Below, one piece after another: positions 47,465 to 64,000 of a stretch of DNA of 64,000 bases. The stretch is from contig VXAI01000302.1 of NCBI GenBank assembly GCA_013399305.1, positions 535,171 through 599,170 on the forward strand. The letters run 5' to 3'. The notes beneath the pieces are model-generated. The model was not told where the DNA came from. It saw only the letters and a program-made list of their open reading frames with translations, and ran no database searches. How positions within the stretch are numbered: position 1 is the first letter of the stretch; each line of letters starts with the position of its first letter. The stretch is from Rostratula benghalensis. Taxonomy: Eukaryota > Chordata > Aves > Charadriiformes > Rostratulidae. Made by a program: the position numbers and the translations under genes.

Positions 47465-47772
47465 CTACAAAAACCAAGAAAAATAAACTAGAATAAACTT
47501 TGCCAAGATCATCAACAAAGGCAGACTGTAAACTGTTGAAGTGGACTCAGCTGTCATCATGTGTCAGTACATTCCTCCCTACCTCCTCCCAACCCTGAGA
47601 AATGAAACAGCAAGACAGCAGTGAGGGAATAATAATACATCCAGAAGAAATAAGATTTTCAGGAGTGACACTGATTTAGATTTGTCTGTTTCTGGGCATT
47701 CAGCTACAAGGATTTTAAACAGCCAGGATTGCAGGAACTGCTGTATACCCAAATATAAAAATGGCATCCTAA

Positions 47773-47784
47773 CCCCCCCCCCCC
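47773..47784. repeat. C12 homopolymer
   Basis: Twelve consecutive C just beyond the OVCH2 stop; a likely length-variable or error-prone site. Confidence 0.9.
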
Positions 47785-47815
47785 TCTAATTAAGCATCTG
47801 GCCAGAACAAAAGGA

Positions 47816-47821
47816 TTTATT
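47816..47821 (-). terminator. OVCH2: possible OVCH2 polyadenylation signal
   Basis: Minus-strand AATAAA only about 11 nt after the TAA, with a G-run downstream. Unusually close to the stop. Confidence 0.4.
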
Positions 47822-47831
47822 TAATTTTTTT

Positions 47832-63457
<15,626 letters not shown>

Positions 63458-64000
63458 CTGCGTCACATAAAGAAGGTATGTCAAATAAACAAAATCTGCT
63501 CAGACTGCATGTGAGGAAGAAAGGAGAGACTACATCCAGGCGTTCTCTGAAGATCCACACAGCTATAGTATGTGCTGCACTTCAAGCAAACACACTTTCA
63601 CAGCATTCTTGCAGTCCTTGAGTCTAAGAGATCCTAAAACTTGCTCTTCCCCCCCCAGCTGTGGCTTGGCACCTGGATAAAAGCAACACACATACAATAA
63701 ATGCCAAGCCACTGGGGCACTTGGCACACTGTAATGGTTACTAGTTACTTCAGAATTTTTCCTTTGCTGGTCACTTGGAACACTGCAAATCCACGATGCC
63801 TGACAATAGTCAGGGGCTGGAGGCGGTGTCCTTCGGTGCCCTATTTTTGAGCAGCTTCACCCATGTCTCTTTACAATAGATGGATCTAGAGGTGATCTTT
63901 CAGAAATAATGACAAAAAGATTAAAAAAAAAAAGCAAGGGTTTATCAGTGAGCAGGAAAGGTTCTGTATCCTCTCTGCATGCTTCACTGCTTTTCACAAG
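63458..64000 (-). other. OVCH2: OVCH2 intron at right edge
   Basis: No exon with an activation site or signal peptide was found here, so the gene's 5' end is outside the window. Confidence 0.6.

Overview
The window is vertebrate, almost certainly avian, nuclear DNA. Genes are split into short exons with GT-AG (and one GC-AG) introns. The recognisable interspersed repeats are nearly all CR1-type LINE fragments, typical of birds, and there is one GC-rich CpG-island promoter. The gene order PPFIBP2 - CYB5R2 - OVCH2 matches the conserved block at human 11p15.4. A run of N (1381-2298) is an assembly gap. I see no prokaryotic, plasmid, CRISPR or phage features.

Layout. (1) 1-28.8 kb, plus strand: the 3' two thirds of PPFIBP2 (liprin-beta-2). 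21 coding exons join in frame from 3884 to the stop at 28422, giving about 710 codons when all optional exons are included. The N-terminal exons lie upstream or in the gap. (2) 28.8-34.2 kb: convergent intergenic DNA with a short CR1 piece and a 52-bp dispersed direct repeat. (3) 34.2-43.2 kb, minus strand: a complete CYB5R2 (NADH-cytochrome b5 reductase 2), nine coding exons, 304 aa, starting in a CpG island. (4) 43.5-47.4 kb: intergenic or long 3' UTR DNA, AT-rich. (5) 47.4-63.5 kb, minus strand: OVCH2 (ovochymase-2 / oviductin-like). 19 exons encode most of protease domain 1, two CUB domains, an acidic linker and a complete second trypsin-like domain. The signal peptide and first activation site lie beyond the right edge. 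A defective CR1 reverse-transcriptase segment sits in one of its introns.

The three genes are functionally unrelated: a scaffold protein with three SAM domains, a flavin reductase, and a secreted polyprotease. They are linked only by conserved synteny. I did not find a wholly new system. The points most worth a second look are two 33-nt in-frame microexons in PPFIBP2 (one encoding a near-ideal 14-3-3 motif), a GC-AG intron and an apparent distant-branchpoint splice site in the same gene, a second complete protease domain in OVCH2 with differently placed introns, two possible OVCH2 C-termini, and an 84-nt stop-free first intron in CYB5R2. All exon boundaries were read by eye from splice consensus, phase agreement and remembered mammalian paralogues; no alignment was run.
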